Assembly: GCA_964475205.1 (NCBI GenBank)
Contig: CAYYVQ010000010.1
Location: 7,922-71,921 of the forward strand
DNA length: 64,000 nucleotides
Direction of reading: 5' to 3'
From: CAYSRM01 sp964475205
Lineage (GTDB): Bacteria; Verrucomicrobiota; Kiritimatiellia; UBA8416; CAYSRM01
The translations under genes were made by a program, and so were the position numbers. Position 1 is the first letter of the stretch, and each line of letters begins with the position of its first letter. Below the pieces are notes generated by a model. That model was given only the letters and a program-made list of their open reading frames with translations, made no database searches and was not told where the DNA came from. This document shows, piece by piece, positions 9,222 through 17,959 of the stretch.

Positions 9222-11693
9222 ATGACGACCGCTGATTTACACGTTCATTCTACATATTCAAAACATCCTTCAGAATGGTTTCTACAGAGGATCGGCACCC
9301 AGGAATCTTACACGCCCATTGAAGATGTATACCGGATCGCAAAAGAACGCGGCATGAATTATGTCACTCTGACCGACCACAACACGATCGACGGGGCCAT
9401 GCGCCTGAAAGAACTTCATCCGGACGATTCATTTGTCAGCGCTGAAATAACTACATATTTCCCCGAAAACGGGTGCAAAGTTCATGTGCTCGCATACGAC
9501 ATAACCCAGGATGAATTTGCCGGCATTTCCAGCGCCAGGGCAAACATATACGACCTTCGCGACTATCTGAAGCAAAATAACATTGCATGCTCAGTCGCGC
9601 ACGCCACATACAGCGTGAACGGCAAGCTTACAATAGAGACCCTGGAAAAACTCATTCTTCTTTTTGATGTGTTCGAGGGCATTAACGGGGCAAGGAACCA
9701 GTCATACAACCGCGCGTGGGTCCGGGCTCTTCACAACCTGACACCCGGCCACATAGACCGCCTCTACAATAAATACGGCATTGAACCATGGAGCAATGAT
9801 CCGTGGATAAAAGGCTTCACCGGCGGATCAGATGATCACGCCGGCCTTTTTGCCGGGGAAACATATACTCTCGCCCACGACTGCACCATCAAGGAACTTA
9901 TAGACAGCATCAGGAACAAGGAGACCTTCGCAAGCGGAAGAAGCAGCAACCATAAATCTCTTGCCTTTGCAATCTATAAAATTGCCTATGATTTTTCCAA
10001 GGAACGCGCATCTCACAACGGGGGCGGGCTCTGGTATCTTATCAACGCCATGCTGTTCGAAAACCGGCAACTTGGCTGGAAAAACTGGCTAGCCATGCAA
10101 AGAATGAAGTTAAAGAAGGACAGTGATGACAGAATTATGGTCCGGTTTTTCGGCGACCTGCTGGAAAGCTGCACCAACAAGACCGGACTAACGGTCGATG
10201 CCCAGATCGACAGGATCTATAACAACATTTCCGAACTTTCCGACGATTTTCTGAGTATGATATTCAAGTCGCTGGAAAAAGACCTGCGCAAAGGGAATAC
10301 TTCCAGGCTGGTTAAAAATTTCTCTGCCGCGCTGCCTGCCGTTTTTCTCTCCGCGCCCTTCTTTACCGCTATAAGATATCTCTACCTGGACCGGGACCTG
10401 TTCAAAGAGTTAAGACAAAGGTTCGACAGAAAAGAACAACAAGGCGAGAAAAAAATCCTCTGGTTTTCGGATACCTTAACAGACCTCAACGGAGTATCCG
10501 TTACAATGCAGAGCCTGGCACGAGCGGCCCACAAGGATGGCCGGCCCATGAAACTGGTGACCTCGCTGCCGGAAGAAGAGATGCCTGAAAATATGCCGCC
10601 CAGCGTTCTGAACCTGCCCTGCATCCATACCTATGCGCCGGATTTTTATCAGACATGCACTCTCCGGCTCCCCTCGGTTCTGAGAGCCATCGACATGATC
10701 TCGCAGGAGAATCCCGACGAGATAGTCATCTCAACCCCCGGGCCTGTAGGCCTGGTTGGGCTCCTGGCTTCCAGGCTCATGGATATCAACTGCACCGGTA
10801 TCTACCACACCGACTTTACACGGCAGTCTGATTATTTCATAGGCGACGAATGGGTGTCAAACGTGACTGAAACATATACTCGCTGGTTCTACAGGCTGAT
10901 GGACGAGATCCGTGTGCCGACTCAACAGTACATCTCAATACTGTCCCGCAGGGGTTTCGATGCCGCCAAGATGAAAATTTTTAAAAGAGGTGTGGATAGC
11001 GAGTTCCATATGGCCTCTGAAGCTGAGCAGAATCAAATACGCACCAGGTACGGCTTGAACAGAAATGATATGGTTTTGATCTACGCAGGAAGGGTGGGCA
11101 AAGAAAAGAACATTGCTATGCTGACCCGGATATACAAAAAACTCTGTCAATCGTCGGACAGAATCCATCTTCTTATAGTTGGAGACGGCCCCGAACTCGA
11201 ATGGTTGAAGAAGGAGATGAAGGATTATCCCAAGGCCGTTTTTACCGGACGCAAAGACCGAAACGAGCTGCCTGCATTCTTCTCAGCGTCCGACCTGTTT
11301 GTGTTCCCAAGCACAACAGACACTTTCGGCATGGTAATTCTGGAAGCCCAGGCATGCGGCACTCCCGCGCTTGTCACAAACGTAGGCGGGCCGCAGGAAA
11401 TAATCAAAGACGGAACCACAGGCTTTGTGCTGCCCCCGACAGATCCCTCTGCATGGGTCGCCCAAGCGCTCAAGCTTACCGCCATAAAACTCGAATCACC
11501 CGGCGAATACATGAAAATGAAAAAGAATATAGAGAGCCTTTCCCACCGGGATTTCAGATGGGGACAGATACTGGACGAAATGATGTTGCAACCCGGACCG
11601 GCCGGGGAAAGCAACCAGGAGGTCCGAGGCTCAATGGGCCCGTCCAGCGACATCCCGGAAAACGCCGAAAATCTTGCCGTAGCACAGGCCTGA
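9222..11693 (+). CDS. PHP-domain metallophosphoesterase fused to a family 4 glycosyltransferase
   Basis: 823 residues. Residues 1-260 form a PHP domain: the metal-binding DLHVHSTYS at the N-terminus, TLTDHNTIDGA, SAEITTYFPENGCKVHVLAYD, SVAHATYS and FTGGSDDHAGLF. After a helical linker (about 260-400), residues 405-800 form a GT-B glycosyltransferase of the GT4 type. It has an N-terminal Rossmann half (LWFSDTLTDLNGVSVTMQSL), then IYAGRVGKEKNIAML, HLLIVGDGPELEWLKKEM and the EX7E-type segment STTDTFGMVILEAQACGTPA. Such fusions occur in several bacterial phyla and probably build or trim a glycolipid or polysaccharide. The PHP half may remove a phosphate from the lipid or sugar product (inference). 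Ribosome site GAGAAGGCAGG precedes the ATG. The gene stands alone, convergent with the small zinc protein 14 bases downstream. Confidence 0.9.
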   Translation: MTTADLHVHSTYSKHPSEWFLQRIGTQESYTPIEDVYRIAKERGMNYVTLTDHNTIDGAMRLKELHPDDSFVSAEITTYFPENGCKVHVLAYDITQDEFAGISSARANIYDLRDYLKQNNIACSVAHATYSVNGKLTIETLEKLILLFDVFEGINGARNQSYNRAWVRALHNLTPGHIDRLYNKYGIEPWSNDPWIKGFTGGSDDHAGLFAGETYTLAHDCTIKELIDSIRNKETFASGRSSNHKSLAFAIYKIAYDFSKERASHNGGGLWYLINAMLFENRQLGWKNWLAMQRMKLKKDSDDRIMVRFFGDLLESCTNKTGLTVDAQIDRIYNNISELSDDFLSMIFKSLEKDLRKGNTSRLVKNFSAALPAVFLSAPFFTAIRYLYLDRDLFKELRQRFDRKEQQGEKKILWFSDTLTDLNGVSVTMQSLARAAHKDGRPMKLVTSLPEEEMPENMPPSVLNLPCIHTYAPDFYQTCTLRLPSVLRAIDMISQENPDEIVISTPGPVGLVGLLASRLMDINCTGIYHTDFTRQSDYFIGDEWVSNVTETYTRWFYRLMDEIRVPTQQYISILSRRGFDAAKMKIFKRGVDSEFHMASEAEQNQIRTRYGLNRNDMVLIYAGRVGKEKNIAMLTRIYKKLCQSSDRIHLLIVGDGPELEWLKKEMKDYPKAVFTGRKDRNELPAFFSASDLFVFPSTTDTFGMVILEAQACGTPALVTNVGGPQEIIKDGTTGFVLPPTDPSAWVAQALKLTAIKLESPGEYMKMKKNIESLSHRDFRWGQILDEMMLQPGPAGESNQEVRGSMGPSSDIPENAENLAVAQA

Positions 11694-11707
11694 CAGCGCC
11701 CGCGGAA

Positions 11708-11893
11708 TCAAGCTTCGAGCGGCATCGGATTGCACAGGTTTTTATCCGAAGCGGCAACCCGGCCACAGTTAAAGCATATGTATTGTGGATTTTTTGCCAT
11801 TTCACGCACCTCGTCAAACCGCTTCTGGCTGACAAGCACACACAAATGTCCGCTATGATCACCGCTGCATTTTTCTCTAATCACATCTTCCAT
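11708..11893 (-). CDS. Small zinc-ribbon-like conserved protein (61 residues)
   Basis: The protein reads MEDVIREKCSGDHSGHLC, then VREMAKNPQYICFNCGRVAA, then DKNLCNPMPLEA. The CxxxHxxHxC block, a CxxC pair and a final Cys strongly suggest one or two bound metal ions. I recall similar short proteins in PVC bacteria and deltaproteobacteria, always of unknown role. The start at 11893 is chosen because AAAGGGGAAAAAG lies directly before this ATG; an upstream in-frame start would add 20 unlikely residues. It follows zwf by 78 bases on the same strand, so it may share the ptsI-zwf transcript. Confidence 0.7.
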   Translation of the reverse strand: MEDVIREKCSGDHSGHLCVLVSQKRFDEVREMAKNPQYICFNCGRVAASDKNLCNPMPLEA

Positions 11894-11971
11894 CTTTTTC
11901 CCCTTTCGTTCATCAGTAAACAATTCTATCACTGACTGGGACTTCGTCCGCATACCGACACACTCGCAAGC

Positions 11972-13438
11972 TCACATATTGCTTTCACTGCTTTCGTTCT
12001 GCAAACAATTCCCGGATTTCACAGGACCTGTACCGCCGGCCGGATAATGCTCCGGCTCGATTCCTTTTTCTTCCAGATCGTGAAGCACAGGAGTAAATAT
12101 ATCCCAGGCCGCAGCCAGTTCATCGGCGCGTATAAACAAACTCTTGTCTCCATTCAAAACATCCAACAACAAACGCTCGTAAGCATCAGGAATAGGTTTA
12201 TCAAAAACCTTGGAATATTTCAGGTCCAGTTCAGACTCCACCAGCTTCAAGCCCAGACCAGGTTCCTTGTTCATCACTTTGAGCACAAGTGATTCATCCG
12301 GTTGTATCTGTATTATAAGTTCATTAGCTGACAGAGATCCAGGCTGCACACGGAAAATGTTCTCCGCAACCGGATTGAAGACAACTCTGACCCTGTTGCA
12401 TTTCTCGTTAAGACCCTTGCCGGCACAAAGAAAAAACGGAACACCTTTCCAGCGCTCATTGTCAATCTCCAACCGGGTCGCGGCAAAAGTAGGCGTTTTT
12501 GAATCATCAGGAACGGATTCTTCTTCCCTGTAACCTCTAACCGGCCCGGCCATTGCTTCCCCTGCAACATACTGGCCTACTACCATCCTCTCCAGGGTTG
12601 GCGGCTTGATACTCTTGAGTATTCTAACTTTTGCATCACGAACAGCTCCCGGGCCGACAGATTCCGGGCGCTCCATGGCCAGCAGCGAAACAATCTGCAT
12701 CATGTGGTTTTGCATAACGTCCCGAATAATTCCAAACCGGTCAAAATATCCGCCGCGATTCTCAACGCCTGAATTTTCCTTCCACTCGACTTCCACACGT
12801 TGAATGTGGCGCCTGTTCCATAAAGGCTCGAAAATTGTGTTTGCAAAACGCAGGACCATGAGGTTCTGTATGATCTCTTTACCGAGATAATGGTCAATGC
12901 GAAAAATATGAGACTCGGGAAAGACCCCGTTTATTAAACGTGTCAACTCATCGGAGGATTTCCGGTCTCTGCCAAAAGGCTTTTCAATAACCACACGCGT
13001 CCACGGGCCCCGGTCGTCGCAATCAACAAATCCTGCCCCTGCCAGCGACTTCACAACGTCGCCAAAAACAAGCGGAGGGATAGCAAAATAGAACATCCGG
13101 TTGACTTCTCTAGACTGCTCGCGCTCTTCCATACGTTCGTAAAGATCAAGAAATGAGTCAACCGAATCGTATTTGCCCGGCACGTAAACACAACTGGACA
13201 GAAACTGCTGTTTCAACTTCTCGCAGTCCACTTCTTGCGTGTATCTGCATGTAAGATGACCGGCAATTTTCTCACGAAACTCCAAATCCGACATTCGGGA
13301 TCTGGCAAATCCGAAAACATTAATTTTCTGCGGCAACCGATCCTGGCTGTACAGGGCAAAGAATGCGGGAAGTATTTTTGTTTTCGCCAGGTGCCCTGAC
13401 GCTCCCACAATGACAACACTTAATTCTCTGTCTTTCAT
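11972..13438 (-). CDS. zwf: Glucose-6-phosphate 1-dehydrogenase
   Basis: Oxidises glucose-6-phosphate to 6-phosphogluconolactone with NAD(P)+, the entry to the oxidative pentose phosphate pathway. About 488 residues, normal for the family. The active-site block RIDHYLGKEIIQNLMVLRFAN is intact, as are the substrate-binding VIEKPFGRDRKSS and the C-terminal dehydrogenase domain. The nucleotide-binding motif reads GASGHLAKTKILP: the near-invariant Asp of GDLA is replaced by His, which may alter coenzyme binding. An in-frame ATG at 13462 overlaps the ptsI stop (ATGA); 13438 is preferred for family length and the AGGGAAG site before it. The coupling to ptsI is unusual. Confidence 0.92.
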   Translation of the reverse strand: MKDRELSVVIVGASGHLAKTKILPAFFALYSQDRLPQKINVFGFARSRMSDLEFREKIAGHLTCRYTQEVDCEKLKQQFLSSCVYVPGKYDSVDSFLDLYERMEEREQSREVNRMFYFAIPPLVFGDVVKSLAGAGFVDCDDRGPWTRVVIEKPFGRDRKSSDELTRLINGVFPESHIFRIDHYLGKEIIQNLMVLRFANTIFEPLWNRRHIQRVEVEWKENSGVENRGGYFDRFGIIRDVMQNHMMQIVSLLAMERPESVGPGAVRDAKVRILKSIKPPTLERMVVGQYVAGEAMAGPVRGYREEESVPDDSKTPTFAATRLEIDNERWKGVPFFLCAGKGLNEKCNRVRVVFNPVAENIFRVQPGSLSANELIIQIQPDESLVLKVMNKEPGLGLKLVESELDLKYSKVFDKPIPDAYERLLLDVLNGDKSLFIRADELAAAWDIFTPVLHDLEEKGIEPEHYPAGGTGPVKSGNCLQNESSESNM

Positions 13439-13458
13439 CGGCGCTTCCCTTTGCCCTA

Positions 13459-15135
13459 TCATACAGTCGCGTCCCCGCCGGATGCAATCCCGGTTGCTTT
13501 GCTGAAATATTGTTGTGCCGCAAGCCTGACACCAGGGATACGCCTGGGGCTCACGCTTACCGACCTGATACCAGCATCAAGCAGCCTCGTTGTGTATTCC
13601 GGCTCTCCCGCAATCTCGCCGCAGATGGAAACAGGTTTGCCCGTGTTTCGCCCTGCACGCGCAATTTCCTCAATTAGACGCCAGAACACAGGGTGATCTG
13701 GATTATAGTCGAAGGATACCATCTCATTCTCACGATCCACAGCAAAAAGATATTGAGCAAGATCATTCGAGCCGATACTTCCAAAATCTGCTTCCTGCAG
13801 AATGTCCTCGGCCATCAGGCAAGCTGAAGGAACCTCGAACATAACGCCGTGACTGATAGTTCCGGTTTCAATGTCAACCGTGCTTTCCTGGAAAGCCTTT
13901 TTAATCTTACGGAACTGATTGACATCCACTATCATCGGATACATCACGCATACATCCCGGTCTTTCGAGGCCTTTGCAAGCGCCCTGGCCTGCTTGCTGA
14001 AAATTTCCTTTTCGCCCAACAGCAAACGTGTGCCTCTCCAGCCAAGGGAAGGGTTTTCTTCCCTGCTGATATTGAGAAAAGGCACAGTCTTATCGCTTCC
14101 GAGATCCAAAGCCCTGATAAACACCACCCTGTCCTTGAAGGCTTCCAGGATCTCGCTGTACCTCTCGAACATTTCGTCTTCAGAGAGCATCTGCTGCTTT
14201 GCAATTATTTCAAATTCCGTGCGGAACAGACCGACCCCTTCGGCCATCATCTCCTCCGCGTCCTCTATATCTGAATGAAGGCTCAGATTAGCCATAACCG
14301 TCAAACCCGGCACAGGCTCGATTGCGGTAGGTTTTCTGAAAACCTTGGCTTCATGGGATTTGGCCGCGCGAACAGTATCTTCTTCCGGCCACACCACTAC
14401 TCTGCCTGTATGGCCGTCGACAAGCAGTTCCACTCCACATCCAACCGATTCTCTGAAACCGGCCAGGCCGCTTACAGCGGGAATCCCCAGCGCTCGTGCC
14501 AATATGGCCGCATGCGAATTCCTGCCGCCCCGCTCGGTCACAAGAGCGACAGTATGTTCAATATCTATATCCAAAGTCAGGCTGGGTGTCAGTTCCTCTG
14601 CAACGATAATTCGATCACACCCCCGCTGGCAGAGAGCATCGCCCGCGCATTGAAGCGAAGGCCTCATATTCCCAAGCGCATCAAGGAGACGGCTCTTAAT
14701 CTCTCCGACGTCTGTCGCTCTTTCGCGCATGAACTCATTATCCAGCCGGCGCATCCGGTCTTCAAGGGAATCGAACACACGCATTACAGCAGATTCGGCG
14801 TTATGAGCCTGCTCTTCAACTTCCTTCCTCAGGCTGCCAAGCACCTCCTCGTCTTTCAATATCATGATGTGCGCCACAAATATTTCCGCTTCAGCCGGCC
14901 CGATATCCTGTTCAACCCTCTGTTTAATTTCTCCTATACGCTCCAGGACAAGTTCCACCGCGCGTTCCAGGCGTTTTAACTCCTTCTCGCGGCCCGCCCC
15001 ATCTACCTTGTACATGGGAAGATTACTGTGGCGATTCTCGTTAAACATGCAAACCCTGGCTACCGCAACACCATGGCTCAGCGGTCTGCCGTCAAAAACA
15101 ATTTCTTTCTGAACACGCTGATTTTTGCTTTTCAT
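13459..15135 (-). CDS. ptsI: Phosphoenolpyruvate-protein phosphotransferase (PTS enzyme I)
   Basis: 558 residues, typical of enzyme I, which takes phosphate from PEP onto a His and passes it to HPr. The N-terminal domain includes the phospho-His loop GGRNSHAAILARALGIPAV. The PEP-binding barrel includes LFRTEFEIIA, the arginine block FIRALDLGSDKTVPFL and the catalytic Cys in PVSICGEIAGEP. The protein starts directly with the enzyme I domain, so it is not the GAF-containing nitrogen form PtsP. No HPr gene is in the window. The ribosome site is weak (GGTGCAG). It sits 88 bases downstream of the terminator of the preceding thioredoxin gene, so it must have its own promoter. Confidence 0.95.
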   Translation of the reverse strand: MKSKNQRVQKEIVFDGRPLSHGVAVARVCMFNENRHSNLPMYKVDGAGREKELKRLERAVELVLERIGEIKQRVEQDIGPAEAEIFVAHIMILKDEEVLGSLRKEVEEQAHNAESAVMRVFDSLEDRMRRLDNEFMRERATDVGEIKSRLLDALGNMRPSLQCAGDALCQRGCDRIIVAEELTPSLTLDIDIEHTVALVTERGGRNSHAAILARALGIPAVSGLAGFRESVGCGVELLVDGHTGRVVVWPEEDTVRAAKSHEAKVFRKPTAIEPVPGLTVMANLSLHSDIEDAEEMMAEGVGLFRTEFEIIAKQQMLSEDEMFERYSEILEAFKDRVVFIRALDLGSDKTVPFLNISREENPSLGWRGTRLLLGEKEIFSKQARALAKASKDRDVCVMYPMIVDVNQFRKIKKAFQESTVDIETGTISHGVMFEVPSACLMAEDILQEADFGSIGSNDLAQYLFAVDRENEMVSFDYNPDHPVFWRLIEEIARAGRNTGKPVSICGEIAGEPEYTTRLLDAGIRSVSVSPRRIPGVRLAAQQYFSKATGIASGGDATV

Positions 15136-15223
15136 GTCTGCACCGTCGTAATATCCGGCCGGAATGTCAAGTCCATCGGCCCGCCAGTCCTGAATTTTTC
15201 AATGATTTTCAGCGCTTTGGTTT

Positions 15224-15255
15224 AAAAAAAAAAGGCAGGGCCTCTCGGCCCTGCC
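15224..15255 (-). terminator. Rho-independent terminator of the exported thioredoxin gene
   Basis: A perfect 9-base-pair stem (GGCAGGGCC at 15234-15242 with GGCCCTGCC at 15247-15255, loop TCTC) is flanked on the plus strand by ten A residues at 15224-15233. Read on the minus strand this is a GC-rich hairpin followed by a ten-T run, about 70 bases after the stop of the thioredoxin-like gene. It is the clearest terminator in the window. Confidence 0.93.
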
Positions 15256-15322
15256 CTGTTCCCGGCTGGCGGCGCGCCTGAATTAACCGCCTCCGGGCAA
15301 CATATGTTTCTGCAATTTGATC

Positions 15323-15829
15323 TCACTGCCTGTTTTTTTCCTTTACCTCCTTTCCAATCAGGTCTTTAAGGTGCTCAATATACTTATCAGACCCCCCGGG
15401 CCTGTAGCCCGTGCGCGCAATTACTTTTCCCTTGCTGTCCACCAGTAAAATCGTCGGGAATCCCATCACACCGTATTTCTCAAGCAGTTTCTTGTTCTGT
15501 TTGACCACGGCTTTCTCTTGCTCCTTCGCCCGGGGAAAATCCGCCAGGACAAGAACAAGGTTTTTCCTGGCAAACTTTCTGAACTTATCCCTGGAAAAAA
15601 CCTCCTTATCCAGCTTTATGCACCAGCCGCACCAGTCAGACCCGGAAAAATTGATCATGACAGGCAAGTCTTTCTTTTCTGCCTCTTGCATTGCCTTGCC
15701 AAAATCCTCCAACCAGAGCTCCTTGCTATTCTCCCCTTTTTCAGGAGTTTTAGTCTTTCCCTTACTCCTGGCAGTAACTTCGCTTCCAATCAACATTAAC
15801 ACAACCACTACCGGCAAAATTTTCGTCAT
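15323..15829 (-). CDS. Exported thioredoxin-like protein (WCGWC)
   Basis: 168 residues. An N-terminal signal peptide (MTKILPVVVVLMLIGSEVTA) leads to a charged linker and a thioredoxin_7-type domain. The active site is INFSGSDWCGWCIKLDKEVF and the cis-Pro loop is VMGFPTILLVDSKGKV. The WCGWC centre and NFSGSDWC context are typical of periplasmic thiol-disulfide proteins of this class. It should act in the periplasm on disulfides of exported proteins. The start overlaps the preceding small gene by 4 bases (ATGA), and a strong terminator follows. Confidence 0.88.
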   Translation of the reverse strand: MTKILPVVVVLMLIGSEVTARSKGKTKTPEKGENSKELWLEDFGKAMQEAEKKDLPVMINFSGSDWCGWCIKLDKEVFSRDKFRKFARKNLVLVLADFPRAKEQEKAVVKQNKKLLEKYGVMGFPTILLVDSKGKVIARTGYRPGGSDKYIEHLKDLIGKEVKEKNRQ

Positions 15830-16053
15830 CTCTTAACCCCTTCCTTAAATCCTCCTTTTAAACAACCATTAACTTTCCTTTTCTTCTCAGTTTCAGCTCT
15901 GAGCATGATTGCGTAGGCACAATCTCTTACGATTCCGAAAAAAACCGAGCAACCACTGTCCTCGCTTACTGCCTGTCCCTTTTCAGAAACATCGCAAAGC
16001 TCAACAGCAAGCTCAACTGATCTTTCAATAAGGTTTTCTGACTCAGCTCTCAT
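15826..16053 (-). CDS. Small helical protein of unknown function (75 residues)
   Basis: The sequence runs MRAESENLIERSVELAVELC, then a Ser/Gly stretch, then FFGIVRDCAYAIMLRAETEK and a basic, glycine-rich end. It is amphipathic and helical with no signal peptide, and I recognise no family. The case for a real gene is the ATGA overlap with the thioredoxin-like gene and the GAGG site just before the ATG at 16053. The frame could extend to a TTG at 16062, which lacks a ribosome site. It may regulate or be co-made with its neighbour; no function can be given. Confidence 0.5.
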   Translation of the reverse strand: MRAESENLIERSVELAVELCDVSEKGQAVSEDSGCSVFFGIVRDCAYAIMLRAETEKKRKVNGCLKGGFKEGVKR

Positions 16054-16429
16054 ATACCTCAATTATAGCTTCAACTTATTCAACCTGCTTTTTAAATGTA
16101 TGCTAGAAGCATGCCATGCTGATAAACAGCAATGCCATTTTTTACAAAACTTTTATTCTTAATGCTTTACGGATTCCAGCCAAACCTGTTAGCGGCAGCA
16201 CAATGTCTCAATCCGCGGATACTTGAAGTGACACATGAGACAGAACGAAACATCAGGGCTTATTCTTTTGAAACAACCGGGTAAACATACTGCTACCTTT
16301 TTCAGGCATTGCGCAGCAGCGACTCAGGGCGGCCCTGATGGCCAATGTGATAAATGCCGCTTATTGTATCCGACATGAAGGCACAACATGAAAATATGGT
16401 TTTTGGACTTAAAAATGGAGGCTAAGCTA
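16054..16429. other. Divergent intergenic region
   Basis: This 376-base gap lies between the minus-strand small protein and the plus-strand BON lipoprotein and must carry promoters for both. A 7-base inverted repeat TGTCTCA/TGAGACA lies near 16204-16250 with about 30 bases between arms. I cannot assign it. No tRNA or convincing terminator is visible. Confidence 0.4.
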
Positions 16430-17911
16430 ATGCATTCTTCGCATATCCTGACGAATTTTTCTCTGTTTCTCCTGGCAGGCTGCCTGTCGGCCGCTGTTGG
16501 CTGCCGGACACAAAGGACGGACATGGCGGCCCAGGCTGAATCCGAAAACCGGGTAGAACTTTCTGACAAAGATCTTGCCATGGCCATCGAAACCAGTTTA
16601 TCGCTGGATAATCAGGTTCCTGCAGACAGCATAGACGTCCAGGTGAAGAACCGGGTTGCCACCCTCTCCGGGTCAGTGACCACTATACCGGCCAGAAAAA
16701 AAGCTGTAGATCTTGCCGGAAATATTTTTGGCCTCAAGTCCGTAGTTAACCTGATCAAAATTGAACCCGTCGAACGCAGCGACAAGGAACTGCGCAGCGA
16801 CATAGTACAGACTCTTAATGTCGATCCGGCAACGGATTCCTACGATGTCGATGTTGCTGTCGAAGATTCAGTAGCAATTCTCAGCGGAGCCGTGGAATCG
16901 TACCATGCGCGCACTCTTGCCGGAGACATTGCAGAAGATGTAAAGGGCGTCAAAGAAGTTGATAACCGGATAGAAATCAGCTATGAAACCGACCGCCCGG
17001 ACGATGAGATCCAGTCCGAGATCGAAATGCTGCTAAAGAACGACGTCCGGGGCAACGCTCGTCTTGTTGATGTGACTGTAAAGGACGGAAAAGTAAAATT
17101 AACCGGAAGCGTCTCCAGTTCGTGCGAAAAAGACATGGCCTCTTCGCTTGCCTGGGTACCGGGCGTACAATCGGTAAACAGCGAACGGCTCAATGTGCGG
17201 CCCCCCGGCCCGGACGAAATTCCGGGCAAATCACAGGCCGGAAGAAAACCGGATCCAAGGATTAAAGAGAATATTCAGACTGCGCTGCGGCAGAACCCGC
17301 GCGTCTCTTCTTTTGATATCGGCGTTGACAGCAAATGCGGAATAGTAACTCTGACCGGCATTGTGGACAACCTCGCTGCCAAAAAAGCTGCTGAAGAGAA
17401 AGCGGCAAACACGGTCGGGGTCTGGCGCGTCAAAAATCTTATCAAAGTACGTCCGGCCATGGCTTCCACAGACAAGGAGATTACCGAAAAAATCGAGGCA
17501 GCTTTATCCCGGAATCCTTACGTGGACCGCTATGACCTGACTATCGGCGCCCACGAAGGCGAGGCCAGGCTCTCAGGAAACGTCGATTCGCAGTTCGAAA
17601 AAAAAGTGGCCGAAGAAGTGGTCTGGCGTGTAAAAGGCGTAGTCGATGTACAGAACAACCTGAAAATCAACGATGCATGGCCTGAAAAAGAAGACTGGGA
17701 AATAGCTGATGACGCGCGCGACCAGCTCTACTGGAACATCCATCTTGACGAAGACAATGTCACCGTCGAGGTCAGGGATGGTGTCGCTGTTCTCAAGGGC
17801 CAGGTCCGCTCCTGGTATGCAAGATCAGAGGCTGCCAGGTGCGCACGAAAAAGCGGGGCAAAAAGAGTTGAGAATAATCTGCGTGTCGATAACGGGCCGG
17901 AATCTTACTGA
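16430..17911 (+). CDS. Lipoprotein with six BON domains
   Basis: 493 residues from the ATG at 16430, chosen because GGAGG lies eight bases upstream and the next residues form a lipoprotein signal (MHSSHILTNFSLFLLAGC, with a second possible lipobox AAVGC). Six BON repeats follow, each opening with a (D/E)xxI-x3-(V/I)-x2-(A/T/L)L helix: SDKDLAMAIETSL, SDKELRSDIVQTL, PDDEIQSEIEMLL, DPRIKENIQTAL, TDKEITEKIEAAL and EDWEIADDARDQL. Each repeat contains a G-x-V/A-x-L-(S/T/K)-G strand turn such as RVATLSGSV. BON domains bind membranes or other periplasmic partners (OsmY, secretins). Most BON proteins have one to three copies, so six is long. The protein should sit on the periplasmic face of a membrane. 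It lies just before the structured RNA on the same strand. Confidence 0.88.
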   Translation: MHSSHILTNFSLFLLAGCLSAAVGCRTQRTDMAAQAESENRVELSDKDLAMAIETSLSLDNQVPADSIDVQVKNRVATLSGSVTTIPARKKAVDLAGNIFGLKSVVNLIKIEPVERSDKELRSDIVQTLNVDPATDSYDVDVAVEDSVAILSGAVESYHARTLAGDIAEDVKGVKEVDNRIEISYETDRPDDEIQSEIEMLLKNDVRGNARLVDVTVKDGKVKLTGSVSSSCEKDMASSLAWVPGVQSVNSERLNVRPPGPDEIPGKSQAGRKPDPRIKENIQTALRQNPRVSSFDIGVDSKCGIVTLTGIVDNLAAKKAAEEKAANTVGVWRVKNLIKVRPAMASTDKEITEKIEAALSRNPYVDRYDLTIGAHEGEARLSGNVDSQFEKKVAEEVVWRVKGVVDVQNNLKINDAWPEKEDWEIADDARDQLYWNIHLDEDNVTVEVRDGVAVLKGQVRSWYARSEAARCARKSGAKRVENNLRVDNGPESY

Positions 17912-17923
17912 TAAATTTACTGC

Positions 17924-17952
17924 TTGCTTAAAAACACGTTTAGTTATATATT
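17924..17952 (+). promoter_or_regulatory. Possible promoter of the structured RNA
   Basis: TTGCTT (17924-17929) and TATATT (17947-17952, five of six to TATAAT) are separated by exactly 17 bases. Initiation would fall near 17959, about 20 bases before the outer closing stem of the predicted RNA. The -35 has only the TTG match, so support is moderate and rests partly on position. Confidence 0.4.
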
Positions 17953-17959
17953 TGATACA

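Noticed and set aside
2428..16212. Shared 12-base text CACAATGTCTCA at about 2430 and 16202 as a repeat or insertion-sequence end
   Set aside because: A 12-base match is expected many times by chance in 64 kb, and the flanks do not align. No transposase remnant is nearby.
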